Source: Dioscorea cayenensis subsp. rotundata (Eukaryota; Streptophyta; Magnoliopsida; Dioscoreales; Dioscoreaceae). Taken from it: a stretch of DNA of 64,000 nucleotides. The notes beneath the pieces were generated by a model. That model was not told where the DNA came from. It was given only the letters and a program-made list of their open reading frames with translations, and did not search any database. Made by a program: the position numbers and the translations under genes. This document shows positions 23,301 through 33,300 of this stretch, piece after piece (position 1 is the stretch's first letter; each line of letters starts with the position of its first letter). The DNA is taken from the NCBI RefSeq assembly GCF_009730915.1, contig NC_052494.1, positions 434,001 to 498,000 of the forward strand, written 5' to 3'.

Positions 23301-26300
23301 ACCAGAAATCTTTGTCAGGATCATGACCAAGAAATCTGCATTCAAAGTCTGGAATTTCCTCAAAAGTGAATATGAAGGAGATGAAAGAATCAAAGGGATG
23401 CAAGTTCTCAATCTGATCAGGGAATTTGAATTGGTGAAGATGAAGGATTCAGAGACTATCAAAGAGTATTCCAACAGATTACTCAGCATTGCCAACAAAG
23501 TAAGATTACTTGGCACTGAATTTCGATTCTAGATTGGTTCGGGAAGGTTCTTGTAACTATTCCCCGAAAGATTTGAAGCCACAATCTCCTCTTTAGAGAA
23601 TACTAAAGACTTGTCGAAAGTCGATCGGCAGAGTTGTTGATTGCCTTTACGTGCGCAGGAATATAGAAGACTCATGAGGAATGAAGGATCAATAGAAGGG
23701 GCATTACTGCAGAAGAGTCCAATCAAGCCAAGTTGGAAAAGGAAAGAAGATCCGAAAAGCAAGAAAGAATGTGCAAGTTCGATTCTCCAAACACTAATGG
23801 AGAATCAGAATATGATTTTCCTCCTTGTAGGCATTGTGGAAAGAAGGGTCATGCACCCTTCGAGATCTCGGAGAAGGCCGACGCGTGCAAAGTGTGAAAA
23901 AAATGTCAAAAGATGGGGCACCACCGTAAGATTTGTAAGAGCAATATGCAGCAGAGAAATGTGACTCAAGTCAACCTTCAACAGAGAAATGTGGCTCAAG
24001 TTGCGGATCGGGAAGAGGAAGAGCAACTTTTTTGTGGCAACTTGTTTTTGCAAACAAATAGTTCTAATGAAAGTGGGAAATGGCTTGTGGATAGTGGTCG
24101 CACTCAACCACATGACCTTTGATAGAGATCTCTTCAGGAGTTTGGACACATCATATATCTCCAAGGTGAAAAATTGGCAATGGAGAGTACCTTCTCGTCA
24201 AAGGAAAAAGGAATTGTGGCGAGTTGAGAGTTTCTTAGGTACAAAATTAATCAAAGATGTGTTATTTGTACCTGATATCAATCAGAATTTACTGAGTGTT
24301 GGTCAACTACTTGAAAGAGGTTTCAAAGTGATCTTTGAGGGCAAGCAGTGCTTAATCAAAGATTCAGATGGTAACGATGTATTCAAAGTAAATATGAAAG
24401 GGAAGAGCTTTGAGTTAGATCCTTTGGAGGAGGAGCAAGCAGCATTTTTTACAAAAAAGATGCAGGCTGAAATCTGGCACAAACGGCTTGGCCATTTCCA
24501 TCATGTTGCAGTGCTGAATATGCAAAAGAAGAAATTGGTTCAAGGGCTACCTCACTTAGAAGCTGAGTTACCAGACTGCAAGGCTTGTCAGTTTGGGAAG
24601 CAAGCAAGACTTCCTTTCAAGCAAGCAACCTGGAGAGCTACTGAAAGGTTGAGATTAATCCACACAGACTTGGCTGGACCTCACAGAACTCCTTCACTCA
24701 ATGGGAGTAAGTATTATATAGTCTTCATTGACGACTATACTCGAATGTGTTGGATTTATTTTTCTCGGGGTTCAAATCGAGTTGCCGGTGTATTCGGAGG
24801 TTCAGCAGTGGATAGAAACTCAAAGTGGATGCAAAAATTCGGGCCTTAAGGTCGGGATAATGGCAAGGAGTACAACTCGATAAGTTCAACTGCTTTTTGT
24901 GAGAAAAGCGGGAATTGAACATCAATTCACAGCTCCATATACTCCTCAACAAAATGGAGTTAGTGAGAGAAAGAATCGAACAATTATGGAGATGGCCGAT
25001 GCATGCTTCAGTGAGAAAGACTTGCCAAAGGAATATTGAGGTGAGGTCTGCAAACATCTGCTTTTTGCTCAATAGGCTACCAACCAAGGCAGTGGAAGAA
25101 AAGACACCCTTTGAGGCTTGGTATGGTTACAAACCTTCTTTAAAAAACCTCAAAGTATTTGGGTGTTTGTGTTTTGCTTATGTGCCACAGATTAAGAGAG
25201 ATAAGCTTGATAAGAAGGCGGAAGCTGCAATCTTTGTGGGATATAGCACAGTCACTAAGGCTTACAAAATTTTCCAGCCTCATACTAGGAAAATTCTGAT
25301 AAGTAGAGATGTGCATTTCATGGAGAATGACAAATGGAATTGGGCAAAAGCAGAACCAACTACATCTCCTCAGTTGAACGAAGAAGAGTTGGTGGATGAT
25401 GAACCTGTAAGAGGCACAAGATTGCTCTCTGACATTTATCAGAGTTGCAATGTTGCAATCCTTGAACCTGCAGATTTATGGGAAGCTAAAAAGGATCCAA
25501 AATGGAGAGCTGCAATGAAGGAGGAGCTTACCATGATTGAAAGAAATCGAGACACGGAAGCTTGTGAAGAGGCCAAAGGAAAAGAAAAAGTAATAGGAAT
25601 GAAGTGGGTGTTCGTAACTAAAACCGAATGCGGATGGCTCCATTAACAAGCACAAAGCAAGGCTTGTTGTCAAAGGGTATGCTCGGATCTTTGGTGTCGA
25701 TTTTTGATACATTTGCTCCCGTAGCTAGATTGGATACCATAAGATTGCTACTTGCTATCTACGCACAAAAGGGTGGAAAGTGTACCAACTAGATGTCAAA
25801 TCTGCATTTTGAATGGTATTCTCGGGGAGGAGATTTATGTCGAGCGACTGAAGGATTTGTTGTTAAAGGGCATGAAAATGAAGTCTATTTACTCAAGAAG
25901 GCCTTATATGGCTGAAGCAAGCTCCAAGGGCCCCAGTGCAGACAAAAATTGATGAGCATTTGATGGAGTTGGGTTTCAAAAAGTCTAAGTGAAACAACTC
26001 TTTATATCAAAGGTGATGAAATTAATTTTGTTGTGATATCTCTATATGTTGATGATCTCGCGATTACGAGGAAGCAATGTTGAGCTTGTTGAGGAATTTA
26101 AAACGGATGTGCAAAGTTCCTTTGAGATGACAAATTTGGGTGAAATGACTTATTTCCTTGGATTGGAGATCAAGCAAAAAAAGAATGAGATCTTCATATG
26201 TCAAAAGAAGTACGCATGAAAGGAGATCTTAAAGAAGTTCGGAATGGAGGAATGCAAGAGCATGGCTACTCCTATGTGTCGGAAGGAAAAAGTCGAGCAA

Positions 26301-29300
26301 GCTTGATGAAAAGTGAAAAGAATTGATGCGAGTCCTCTACAAAAAGCTTGGTTGGTTGTCTCATGTACTTGCGAGCAACTAGGCCCGGATATTTTTGCAT
26401 CTCTGTAAGTCTATTGTCTAGATTTACAAATTGTGCAACCGAAAACGCATCTTAGAGTCGCAAAAAGGATCATGAGATATGTTAAGGGAACACTAAATTT
26501 TTGGCATAAAGTATAATGCAAGCCCGGAGTGTTATTTGCATGGGTATTCGATCGGTGATTGAGCTGGATCTGCGATGATATGAAGAGCACTTGATTACTT
26601 GTTTTAATCTTGGATCGGTGTGTTTTTCTCGGTGTTGTAAAAAGCAAGAAATAGTTGCACAATCCAGCAGAGTTGAGTTTATTGCAGCTACATAAATGCG
26701 CAAATCAAGCTTTATGGCTAAGGAAAGTCGTGATTGATCTGAATTTGAAGCAAGAAGGATGCATCGAGGTGTTTGTGGACAATCGGGGCTGCAATTTCTA
26801 TCTCCAACAATCCCTGCTTTTTCATGGGAAAAACCAAGCATTTTAACATCAAGATGTTCTTTTCTTAGAGAAGTGCAAAAAGAAGGGTCTGCATTAGTCT
26901 AAAGTATTGCGAGCGATCTTCGCTAGCGATTTGTTCACCAAACCTCTACCAAGAAGCAAGTTTGAGTTCTTAAGGGATAAGCTTGGCATTTGCAGCAACT
27001 AAAGCAAGGAGGAGTGTTAATGTATGCTTCAGTTACTGTAAGACTTTAGCTTTACCAATAAGTCAATGTTCTTCCTTGTTTCCAGCTTGTTTTTCTGCTC
27101 AGCTTTTTGAGAGTTGTGTAGTGGCTTGTTTTTGTGGCTGGTTTTTTAGGATATAGTTGTGTCAAATCATGTCCATGTATTTCTTTTCTATCAGTCAGTG
27201 GTTTTTGTTGTATTTAAGCTGAAGTTAGATTAATGAATTACCATCTTTTCCCAGCAAACTATCCTTGTTCTGTTTTTCTCCTTTAATCCTCCAAGTCTTA
27301 AGCTCAAACTTCCAACAATCTTTGGCACCAAAGACTTGGTCATCCCTCAAAATCAGTTGTTCAGCTTGTTCTTCAGCAAAACAATCTTCCTTTTCTTAAG
27401 AATGATGATGAAAATGTTTGTAATGCTTGTCAATTAGCTAAAAGTCATCAACCTCCCTACTCCAAGTCTACACATGTTTCTGAAATTCCTCTCCAACTCA
27501 TCTTTTCAGATGTTTGGGGACCAGCTTTTCAATCCTCTAGTGTTTCAAAGTACTATGTAAGCTTCATTGATGATTATAGCAAATTCACCTGGATCTATCT
27601 CTTAAACAACAAATCTGATGTTTAAACCACATTTTTTCAATTCAAAAATCATGTTGAAAGACTTCTAGGCAAGGAAATTAAAAGTGTTCAAATTGACTGG
27701 GTGGGGGAGGGGGGGCCAATATCAGAAACTTCATAAGTTCTTTAATCAAATTGGCATTCAACATAAAATCTCTTGTCCTCACACACATCCACAAAATGGT
27801 TCAGCGGAAAGAAAACATAGACACATTGTAGAAGTTGGATTAGCACTTTTAGCTCAAGCTTCTCTACCAATTAAATTCTGGGGTGAAGCCTTCCTGACAT
27901 CTTGCTATCTTATAAATAGAATACCCAGTCGTGTGATCAATAACAAAACTCCTCTAGAACAACTGCTTAGTAAGAAACCTAATTACTCTCTACTTAAAGT
28001 TTTTGGTTGTGCTTGTTGGCCAAATCTGAGACCCTACAATGCCCACAAACTTTCATTTAGATCAAAACAATGTGTCTTTATTGGTTACAGTTCTCATCAT
28101 AAAGGATACAAATGCCTTCACATTGAAAGTGGTAGAGTTTATATTTCCAGAGATGTAATTTTTGATGAAAATGTGTTTCCCTTCACTTCAAAACAACCCA
28201 CTACTAAACAACAATCTGATTCCTCAACTCTTTTACCCTCTTTTATTAATACTAGCACTATTTCAGAAACTCAACTGCACCCAAACACTGTTCCTTATAA
28301 TCTCTCTAACTCATCTATTAGCAGTGACCAACTAGAGAATTATGAACAAAACCTTGTCCAGTCTGACTTTTCTCCTGCAGATACTTTAGAATTTTCAACT
28401 CCTGGTATATAGCTTCTGAGACAGATTTGGAGCAACAAACAAAATTTCAAACTGAACAAGCACCAAGACACTTAATGAAAACCAGACTAAAAGATAACAT
28501 TAGAAAACCCAAGATTTTCAGTGATGGCACTGTTTATTCCAGGCACGCACTCATGGCATCTTCTGAACCTTCCACTCATACTAAAGCTCTTCAAGTACCT
28601 TGCTGGAGACAAGCCATGGACATTGAGTTTGAAGCTCTTACACAGAATCAAACATGGGATCTGGTTCCCCAGAAGAAGGGTCTTAATCTTATTGATTGCG
28701 AGATGGATTTTTCAAACTCAAAAAAAGAGCGTGATGGTTCTATTGATAGATATAAAAGCTAGATTAGTGGCAAAAGGGTTCAAACAAAGGCATGGAGTGG
28801 ATTATGATGACACATTTAGTCCTGTTGTCAAGTTTTCAACAGCCGGACTAATTCTGTCTCTAGCGATGATCAAGGAACCCGGATAATGAAAATGCATTGA
28901 TATCCAAAAATGCCTTTTTACATGGGTTTCTGGAAGAAGAAGTATATATGAGGTAGCCTCCAGGGTTTGAAAGTAAAACACAGCCTCATCATGTGTGTAA
29001 ACTGAAGAAAGCTCTCTACGGACTCAAACAAGCACCCAGAGCTTGGTTTTCACGGTTGAGGACTAAACTGCAAGAATTAGGCTTCGCTCCCTCAAAAACA
29101 GACACTTCTCTCTTCATATACAATTAGAATGAAATCATTGTGTATATACTGGTGTATGTAGATGACATCATTATAGTCAGCTCATCAGATGATATGATCA
29201 AAACCTTGATTGACAAGTTAAAATTATCATTTCTTGTCAACGATCTTGGTGAACTAAGCTATTTTCTGGGCATCAGTGTCAACAAAACACAAAGGGGAAT

Positions 29301-31535
29301 AGTTTTAAATCAAAGAAAATATATTTCTGAACTACTTCATAAGGCACATATGTCTAATTGCAAGCCCTGTCTTACACCCATGTCGGTTTCTGAGAAGATA
29401 TCTAGAACCACTGGTACTCCTTTACCAGATGCAGAGATTACTAAAGTGCTGAAGCATTGTTGGTGCCCTTCGATTATCAACCTTAACTAGAACCCAGACA
29501 TCTCTTTTTTCGTGAACAAAAGTATGTCGAGTACATGCACACGTCCTACGAGAGACTCACTCGGTGTGCGATAAAAAGGATTTTTAAGATATTTTGCATA
29601 CACTCTCAACTATGGGATAGCAATCAACAAATCTTCCTCAACTTTGATCAGTGCTTTTACTAATTCTGATTGGGCCGGATGTGCAGATGACAGAAGATCT
29701 ACAGGAGGCTATGCAGTTTTCTTCGGAGAAAATCTTGTATCTTGGAGCTCTAAGAAACAACCCTCACTGATATCAGGTCAAGCACTGAAGCTGAATACAA
29801 GGCTCTGGCAAATGCAGCTGCTGAAATAATCTTGTTCCAGTCATTGTTAAAGGAATTGAATATATTTCAGTCAAGATCCCCTGTCCTTTGGTGTGATAAT
29901 ATTGGAGCAACATATCTTTCTGCCAAACCCGTTTTTCATGCCAGAACAAAACACATTGAAGTAGATTTTCATTTTGTAAGAGAAAGAGTTGCTCGAAAAC
30001 TTCTGGATGTTCGATTCATATCCTCTCAAGATCAACTGGCAGACATTCTGACCAAGCCTCTTTCAGTCCAAGTTTTTCATTCACTTTGCAACAATCTCAA
30101 TCTGGTATCTACACCATTGAGATTGAAGGGGACTGTTAAACAAAGTGAACATGCTTGTGAATATCCTCCCTGAAGACTCGTTCTACTGTCATGGTCTTTC
30201 AGTTAACAAGTTAGTGGCTAAAATTAAGGATATGTAAAACCTCCATGAAGAGTTCTCACTTGTAACCGTCAATATTAGACTTATATAAAGAACTATAGGC
30301 CTATATGGCTGAATGTGTGGAAAACATTAATTTTTTCAATTTTCCTAGTCATAATGAAGTTGTTGTTGTATCTAGAGTTTGAAGTTTAAATTCTAGCAAT
30401 TTCAGCATTTTATACCCTAATTTTCCTAGTCATGGATCTGGACATGTTGTGAGGAACTATGATTAATGTGTGAATTTAGCTAGGCAGCCAATTGAAATTC
30501 TTGAATTTGAGTTATATGAGTGATATAAGATATTCTCTAAGAACCAAAGTGGAAATCTTTGAAAATAATGTGCTTTTTGTGCTTAGAAATGATTAAGGGT
30601 TTCAGCGCATAACATTTATTACATTATATTGTATACTCAGAATGTTGATGATTGTGAAAATTTCCTGTGTTTGCTGTTTTACATGGCTGTTAATCTTCCA
30701 AAATGTTTCTTGATAGTGGTCTTAAAATGAAGTTGGGTTCATATTGTTTCTGTAGGCTGATCAAGTTGCAAAAGAAGTTAACTCTTGGGTTAAGAATTTG
30801 ACATCTGGACTCATCAAAGAGCTTCTTCCTTCTGGGTCTGTTGATCACAATACAAGATTGATCTTTGGCAATGCACTTTATTTTAAAGGGTTGTGGGATA
30901 AGAAATTTGATGCAACTGAAACCACCGACTCTGAATTCCATCTGCTCGATGGTAGCTCTGTACAAGTACCTTTTATGACCTCTGAAGGTAAACAACTTCT
31001 CTCCGCCCACGTTGGTTTTAAAGTCCTCGGGCTTCCTTACAAAGAAGGTGTTGATGGGAGGCAATTTTCTATGTATTTATTTCTTCCTGATGCACAAGAT
31101 GGTTTATGGAGTTTATTAGAGAAATTAAAAGATCTTGGGTCATTGGATCATTATCTTCCAGCTCGAAAGGTTGCTGTAGGTGATTTTAAGATTCCAAGGT
31201 TCAAGGTCTCATTTGGATTTGAAGCATCCAAAGTTTTAAAAGCTTTGGGCCTGGAGTTGCTTTTCTCAAAAAACTGTGATCTGTCTGAGATGGTGGACTC
31301 ACCCACTGGCCAAAATCTATATGTTCCATCAGTTATCCACAAATCCTTTATTGAAGTAAATGAGGAAGGAACTGAAGCTGCTGCTGCAACTGCTTTAATG
31401 TGTGGGTCATCATCGCCCATGTATCTGCGTCCGCTGGATTTTGTTGCTGATCATCCCTTCCTATTTTTAATCAGAGAAGACATGACAGGAGTTGTCCTGT
31501 TCGTTGGGCATGTTATAAATCCTCTATTGGTTTGA
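20369..31535 (+). CDS. serpin 3, with a 10-kb intron holding nested retrotransposons
   Basis: Two exons, 20369-20746 and 30756-31535, flank an intron of 10,009 bp (20747-30755) with standard GT and AG ends, giving 385 residues. Both exons are open and all serpin blocks are present. At the position of the start codon used by copies 1 and 2 this copy has ATC. A 6-bp insertion seven codons downstream creates the in-frame ATG at 20369, so the protein would lack about six N-terminal residues. The loop after EEGTEAAAA is [15 protein letters not shown], with Ser345 at P1 by length. Expression depends on splicing across two LTR elements and on an interrupted promoter repeat. It may be functional or a recent pseudogene; the intact exons favour recent or continuing function. 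Confidence 0.82.
20824..21059 (+). repeat. 80-bp minisatellite in the serpin 3 intron (insertion target)
   Basis: About three units of the serpin 2 minisatellite precede the outer retrotransposon, and the array continues after it at 30339-30440. The element inserted inside one unit at ATTTT (21055-21059), which is repeated at 30339-30343 as the target-site duplication. Confidence 0.85.
21060..21264 (+). repeat. 5' LTR of outer element
   Basis: 205 bp, begins TGTTAAACAAAGTG and ends TTTTTTCA. It is the same length as the 3' LTR, with three mismatches seen by eye. Confidence 0.95.
21265..21277 (+). other. primer-binding site of outer element
   Basis: TGGTATCAAGAGC immediately follows the 5' LTR. 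It matches the plant Copia initiator-methionine tRNA site apart from one extra base. Confidence 0.75.
21300..22208 (+). pseudogene. outer Copia gag (capsid/nucleocapsid), frameshifted
   Basis: A 302-residue open frame from the first ATG after the primer-binding site. It holds a UBN2/retrotransposon gag-type capsid region ([13 protein letters not shown] near the start, [18 protein letters not shown] in the middle) and an Arg/Gly-rich nucleocapsid tail. The single zinc knuckle is damaged: its second Cys is replaced by Phe, and a small deletion near 22190 shifts the frame before the last Cys, so gag ends early instead of continuing into pol. Confidence 0.88.
22190..22611 (+). pseudogene. outer Copia protease segment
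   Basis: After the frameshift the reading continues in the next frame with the retropepsin active-site motif D-S-G-A (in [12 protein letters not shown], about 22280-22318). The frame stops at 22609-22611. About 80 bp later the inner element interrupts the pre-integrase region. Confidence 0.85.
22691..22989 (+). repeat. 5' LTR of inner element
   Basis: 299 bp; differs from the 3' LTR by about three substitutions and six single-base indels, mostly in T runs. Confidence 0.93.
23062..23532 (+). pseudogene. inner Copia gag, truncated by a stop
   Basis: The ATG at 23062 opens a gag of the UBN2 type with [39 protein letters not shown] and [17 protein letters not shown] segments, and stops at 23532. 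Gag-like sequence continues in other frames to about 23945, where two CCHC zinc-knuckle remnants (CRHCGKKGH and [12 protein letters not shown]) can be seen. Confidence 0.85.
23946..26997 (+). pseudogene. inner Copia pol, multiply frameshifted
   Basis: A degraded protease region (LVDSG near 24085) is followed by the integrase HHCC domain ([11 protein letters not shown] to CKACQFGKQ, about 24470-24600), the integrase core (IHTDLAGP and FIDDYTRM, to about 25340), reverse transcriptase with YVDD at 26044-26055, and RNase H (to about 26860). Frames change many times and stops are frequent, so no full polyprotein can be made from this copy. Confidence 0.85.
27015..27317 (+). repeat. 3' LTR of inner element
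   Basis: 303 bp, preceded by a purine-rich tract (27001-27014) and followed by the ATCTT target duplication and the resumed outer pol sequence. Confidence 0.93.
27323..28412 (+). pseudogene. outer Copia integrase, resumed after the inner element
   Basis: The first part (27323-27625) carries the end of the pre-integrase zinc domain (VCNACQLAK) and the core motifs FSDVWGPA and [13 protein letters not shown], and ends at a stop near 27622. After a G-rich damaged stretch (27695-27716) the core continues in an open frame to 28412, with [17 protein letters not shown] and the FGCACWP and [11 protein letters not shown] segments. Confidence 0.88.
28427..30133 (+). pseudogene. outer Copia reverse transcriptase and RNase H, frameshifted
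   Basis: Reverse transcriptase runs over several frames (about 28515-29470), including [20 protein letters not shown] and the catalytic YVDD at 29155-29166. RNase H follows (29644-30130) with [16 protein letters not shown] and [10 protein letters not shown]. The internal stops and frame changes rule out a full product. A purine-rich tract ends at 30133. Confidence 0.88.
30134..30338 (+). repeat. 3' LTR of outer element
   Basis: 205 bp, followed by the ATTTT target duplication and the continuation of the serpin 3 intron minisatellite. Confidence 0.95.
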
Positions 31536-33300
31536 TAAATGTCTCTGGTGAACAATTTTGCAGTTGTAGAGCTATGGTTTAGGGGAATGTTATCTTAATA
31601 CTGTAAACATGTTTGCAAGTTGCAACTACTCATTGTGACAAGTAAATGTTTGGTTAGTTTATATTGGCCCATGCTTTTTCTAACTGATGGACAGGTTTAT
31701 TTCATCTTGATCACCTTCCCGAACGGTATGACAGACTTTAGAAACGTCCATATCTTCATTTTCCTTATCAGAATGAATGAAATGAAGTGTAAACGCTTGT
31801 CTTGTGTCAGATGTAAGTTTCACTCATTCATGGTTCTCAATCTTGTTGCTTTCCTTCCAGCGTGAAGAATAAATGGTTGGTTTGCTGTAATTGTATACCA
31901 TGCTGTGTGCTTTTTCAGTTTTTCTAACCCATGGACAGGATTAAGGGAGATGTCAACATTTCTCTCAGAGCAAATGAAATGAAGTGTGAAAGCTTGTCAT
32001 GTCTCACATGTAAGTTTTCGCTCCTACATTATTCTCAATATCAATGTTGTTGCTCTTGAATTGCCGTTCTTATGTATCAACTACTCAATATAGCCTATCA
32101 TTTTCATTGTTTAATTAGGCCCATCTTATCACTTGGTTTATGTGACACCTTTGGTCATGAAATGGAGTCTATTATTAAATGAGATTTTAAGACATGTAGT
32201 ACGTAAAACCATACACCTTTTATTTTTGCATATTGGGAATAGTAATTCTGGAAGGTTTTCAGTGTCATCAATCATGTGTGAAATTTATCCATTGACCTAC
32301 AGTGACAAGTCCTAACAGATTGAACACAATTTCCTCAAGGAATTTGGGTTTCACCTTTTTAGCAACTTTAAATTGAATATATATAGCAACTTTAATTGAA
32401 TATATTTTCTTGAAGATTTTCAGCTTTGTCAATCACCCTTGAAATTCGTTGCAGTAAATCTGAAGACAAGCTTTATACGAAATAAAAAAATAGAGATAGT
32501 GTGAGAGAGTAATTAATTGACCAACAGTGACAGGTCCTATTACATTAATATTGCCTTTGCAAGTCATGAGTAATGTGAATGCTTGGACTTTTTATGCTTT
32601 TGAATAGGAAACACAATGTTTTAGCTTGTTATTGACTGCAATTCAATCTGTTTACTTGATATTTTCTAGTTTCATCACTTTTCAAATTCATTGCATGAAA
32701 AATTCACACAGAGAAATTTATCCATTGATTAACAGTGACAAGTCCTTGTATATTGTGCTGATGCTTAACATTTATTCTTGAATATCAAATACTCTGGTTT
32801 AGCTTGTTAGCAATTGTAACTCAATCTATTGACCTGAAAGTTTTCAGTTTTGTTAATTTACACTTCAAATTCATTGCAGTAAGTCCAAATATGATCACTA
32901 CATATGGAATTAGAGGTAGACATACACACAGAAATTTCTTCAATGACCAACACTGATAAGTCCTAGCATATTAAGAAGTGTCTTTGCTTGTTGACTAATA
33001 TGAATGATTTACTTCTTCAGTCTTGAATATCAGACACCCTTCCATTTGAGTTATTCTCTTATGAGACATACTTCAAACTCATTACAGCAAATGCAAAGCT
33101 GAGCACTCTTTGTTATTATCTCTTTAGCAGCAGTTATTCAATCTATTTATCTGAAGTTCTTCAGTTTCATGAATCAAACTTCAAATTCATTAGTTAAACA
33201 TAAAGAGTAGCAGTAAATAGTGATCTGTGAATTCATGAGTATCAAACACTGTATTATTATCTTGTTACTGTCAGTAATTTTATCTACTGTTTCATGAATC
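31536..33300. repeat. serpin 3 3' flank, duplicated with the gene
   Basis: It matches the serpin 1 3' flank along its length: the two-copy 240-bp block (about 31640-31871 and 31872-32060) and then the degenerate 200-bp repeats (about 32230-33220). This defines the duplicated unit as promoter repeat, gene and about 1.7 kb of 3' flank. No gene is seen. Confidence 0.7.

Larger units (their letters stand above)
22691..27317 (+). mobile_element. inner Ty1-copia LTR retrotransposon nested in the outer element
   Basis: A 4,627-bp element in the same orientation as its host, with LTRs of 299 bp (22691-22989) and 303 bp (27015-27317), TG...CA ends and target duplication ATCTT (22686-22690 and 27318-27322). 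The primer-binding site is TGGTACCAGAGC at 22993-23004; the purine tract is AAGCAAGGAGGAG before the 3' LTR. Insertion splits the H-x-R-x-G-H pre-integrase motif of the outer element. It has its own gag, integrase, YVDD reverse transcriptase and RNase H remnants, with many frameshifts. Its sequence differs from the outer element, so it is a separate Copia family. Confidence 0.95.
21060..30338 (+). mobile_element. outer Ty1-copia LTR retrotransposon
   Basis: A 9,279-bp insertion in the serpin 3 intron; without the nested element it would be about 4.65 kb. It has 205-bp LTRs (21060-21264 and 30134-30338) with TG...CA ends, a 5-bp target duplication ATTTT, a primer-binding site TGGTATCAAGAGC at 21265 resembling the initiator-Met tRNA type, and a purine-rich tract just before the 3' LTR. 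Domain order gag, protease, integrase, reverse transcriptase, RNase H identifies the Copia superfamily. I count three LTR mismatches. The coding region is broken by frameshifts, stops and the inner element. Confidence 0.95.
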
